From Fimenecus sp051881335 (GTDB taxonomy: Bacteria > Bacillota > Clostridia > Oscillospirales > Acutalibacteraceae), in the NCBI GenBank assembly GCA_051881335.1, contig JBJEPR010000033.1, forward strand, positions 1 to 7,183: a DNA stretch of 7,183 bases. Reading direction: 5' to 3'. Positions 5,999 to 7,183 of the stretch are shown in pieces (the first letter of the stretch is position 1; each line of letters starts with the position of its first letter). The position numbers were made by a program, and so were the translations under genes. Below the pieces are notes generated by a model, which did not search any database, was not told the origin of the DNA, and saw nothing but the letters and a program-made list of their open reading frames with translations.

Positions 5999-6856
5999 TT
6001 ATCCTAATGTAATACCGAGATAGGCGTTTTGCACCGTTGCCGCTTTTGCGCGCGCCGAAATCGGGTTTAGCATCGCCGTGGGAACGGTTTCGGACCGAAA
6101 CTGCGGCGGCAAATCAGCAAAACAGGGCATACAAAGTGTGAAATGCAAAGCCTCGGTGTTTTGCAAAAGCGCCTTTGCGAGTACGGAAAATCCGCCGTTT
6201 GCAAAGCAAAATTCGGTTGCCTGTGCTGTATCGTTTTCGGTTTCAACTACCGCAAAGCTCTTCGGTAAGCAAAGGCATTGCACGCCGTAGATTTCGCGTA
6301 AAAGGGCATCAAATTGCAAAACGGCATCGGACCACACAATATGCGGTACACCCTGCAAGGCAATGTCACGCGATACGGCTTCGGGGCACGCGCCGTATTC
6401 GGCACGCACGGTATTTTGTACCGCACCCTGCAAATCCGCGCGCGAAACGCGGAGTACCTGCTTTGCGAAAGCGATTTGAAAGCCGCGTTTGCCGTAATAT
6501 CGGAATAAAGCGTCATTGGCGGGTGTCAAAAATAAGAAATCCATATTCCGCTGTACTGCCGTTTCGGCGGCGTAGTCTAACAACGCGGACATCAGCCCGT
6601 TTTTGCGATAGCCTTGTTCGGTGGCGGCGGCATAAATATAGGCGGCGCGATAGGTATTTTCGCCTGTTTGCAGTTGGTTTTCGAGCAAATACAGCGCCGC
6701 ACGCGCCTGTCCGTCTGTTTCGGCAACCAAGGTGTTTTCGGGCGTATAACAAAGATGAAAAAAAGCATCAATGGTATCTTTGCTGTCGCCGAACGCTTGC
6801 GCCCAAAGGGCGTAAAGCGCGGGTTTATCTTCGGTTTTCGCGGTGCGCAACAGCAT
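5999..6856 (-). CDS. GNAT-family N-acetyltransferase
   Basis: Protein of 285 residues. The N-terminal half is a recognisable GNAT fold: the opening LRTAKTEDKPALYALWAQAFGD, strand 4 with RAAYIYAAAT (about 70-79), and the acetyl-CoA motif QGYRKNGLMSALL (81-93). This motif fits R-x-x-G with Leu-Met after the glycine, as in Eis-like members, rather than the classic final Gly/Ala. LFRYYGKRGFQ (about 117-127) is the usual end of a GNAT domain. The C-terminal half (about 140-285) is less familiar; it may be a degenerate second GNAT-like or substrate-recognition region. The substrate is unknown. I chose the ATG at 6856 because AAAGGG lies 8 nt upstream. The in-frame GTG at 6865 sits on the ribosome binding site itself and would overlap the upstream stop by 4 nt. 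The gap to the upstream gene is then 5 nt. Confidence 0.87.
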   Translation of the reverse strand: MLLRTAKTEDKPALYALWAQAFGDSKDTIDAFFHLCYTPENTLVAETDGQARAALYLLENQLQTGENTYRAAYIYAAATEQGYRKNGLMSALLDYAAETAVQRNMDFLFLTPANDALFRYYGKRGFQIAFAKQVLRVSRADLQGAVQNTVRAEYGACPEAVSRDIALQGVPHIVWSDAVLQFDALLREIYGVQCLCLPKSFAVVETENDTAQATEFCFANGGFSVLAKALLQNTEALHFTLCMPCFADLPPQFRSETVPTAMLNPISARAKAATVQNAYLGITLG

Positions 6857-6861
6857 TTTTG

Positions 6862-7183
6862 TCACCCTTTGTAAACAGCGCGGTATTTCGGCAATAACAC
6901 GGACGGATAATAAGACTCTTTTGCTTTCCGAAGCCCTTCACTGCCCGTATCTTCCTCACGGTTGATCAGGCGGTAAGCAGAAAGCGCATTCGCGGCAAAT
7001 TCGCGGTTAATCGTCGGATACGCGCCGCGCACATCGGCAAAGGCTTTTTCGATATGCGTGCAAAACACGGTTTCGTTGAGCGCTTCGCCGAAGGTATAAG
7101 CAACCACCTCGCCGTCCGCGCGCAACAGCCCGCCTTGAAAGCCCAATTCAAAATATTTGTTAAACCCACGCGAAAGGGCAATC
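6862..7183 (-). CDS. DUF2156 / phosphatidylglycerol lysyltransferase-like protein, C-terminal part
   Basis: Partial gene: the last 106 codons are visible and the 5' end runs off the right edge (the reading frame is open to base 7183). The visible segment begins IALSRGFNKYFE and continues GGLLRADGEVVAYTFGE, THIEKAFADVRGAYPTINREFA, then YRLINREEDTGSEGLRKAKESYYP and the terminal LLPKYRAVY. These are the characteristic C-terminal blocks of the DUF2156 family, a GNAT-like fold shared with the catalytic domain of MprF/LPG synthases. MprF proteins move lysine from Lys-tRNA to phosphatidylglycerol, but many stand-alone DUF2156 proteins lack the membrane flippase part and have no proven role. The missing N-terminus prevents telling which this is. 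The stop TGA lies 5 nt before the GNAT start, so the two genes are coupled. An apparent internal start at 7146 is a TTG and is not a real start, because the family homology continues upstream of it. Confidence 0.85.
   Translation of the reverse strand, partial: IALSRGFNKYFELGFQGGLLRADGEVVAYTFGEALNETVFCTHIEKAFADVRGAYPTINREFAANALSAYRLINREEDTGSEGLRKAKESYYPSVLLPKYRAVYKG
6865..6870 (-). promoter_or_regulatory. Ribosome binding site that sets the GNAT gene start
   Basis: AAAGGG on the minus strand, overlapping the last codons of the upstream gene and 8 nt before the ATG at 6856. It argues against the GTG at 6865 as the start. Confidence 0.55.

Noticed and set aside
6175..6897. A 240-codon open frame on the plus strand
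   Set aside because: It lies antisense to the GNAT gene, is extremely arginine-rich with no recognisable domain, and has no convincing ribosome binding site. It is a shadow of the GC-biased codon use of the real gene.
1..7183. Possible mobile element, CRISPR array, toxin-antitoxin pair, tRNA or rRNA
   Set aside because: No transposase or integrase motifs, no regularly spaced repeats, no small paired orphan genes and no tRNA-like cloverleaf were seen. Almost every base is inside a known-family gene on one strand.

Overview
The window looks like an ordinary stretch of chromosome from a low-to-mid GC Gram-positive bacterium. It most resembles the class Clostridia, perhaps a gut Oscillospiraceae/Ruminococcaceae-type organism. 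This rests on AGGAGG-type ribosome binding sites, a Gram-positive-style MltG with a long cytoplasmic tail, an mltG/U32-peptidase pair like the Bacillus yrrL-yrrO region, and very tight gene packing. Taxonomy is inference; no marker gene is present.

All eight genes lie on the minus strand, so the operon reads from high to low coordinates. In order they are: (1) the C-terminal 106 residues of a DUF2156/phosphatidylglycerol lysyltransferase-like protein (cut by the right edge); (2) a GNAT acetyltransferase; (3) a DJ-1/PfpI-family protein; (4) 5-formyltetrahydrofolate cyclo-ligase; (5) the endolytic murein transglycosylase MltG, with an unusually long disordered N-terminus; (6) a U32-family protein, probably the tRNA uridine-34 hydroxylase TrhP; (7) an acyltransferase-like protein of unknown function (GNAT-like C-terminal domain); (8) the first 256 residues of a class B penicillin-binding protein (cut by the left edge). 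Gaps between genes 1 to 7 are from a 4-10 nt overlap to 27 nt, so one transcript with translational coupling is likely.

The only real intergenic space is the 73 nt at 771-843 between genes 7 and 8. It holds the most interesting non-coding structure: a 14-bp hairpin, fully paired in the minus-strand RNA, whose 3' arm contains the whole Shine-Dalgarno sequence of the penicillin-binding protein and which is followed by a short U-run. Just upstream is a candidate promoter built on three TGTAAA/TTTACA half-sites. Together they suggest that this gene is expressed separately from, or conditionally on, the upstream operon.

Functionally the run mixes cell-wall synthesis and tailoring (MltG, the PBP, and possibly the lysyltransferase-like protein), folate one-carbon repair, tRNA modification, and two unrelated acyltransferase-type proteins. 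I found no mobile element, CRISPR array, tRNA, rRNA, phage gene or obvious defence system. The genes belong to known families, and I do not see convincing evidence of a previously undescribed system; the PBP leader and the uncharacterised acyltransferase-like gene are the best leads.
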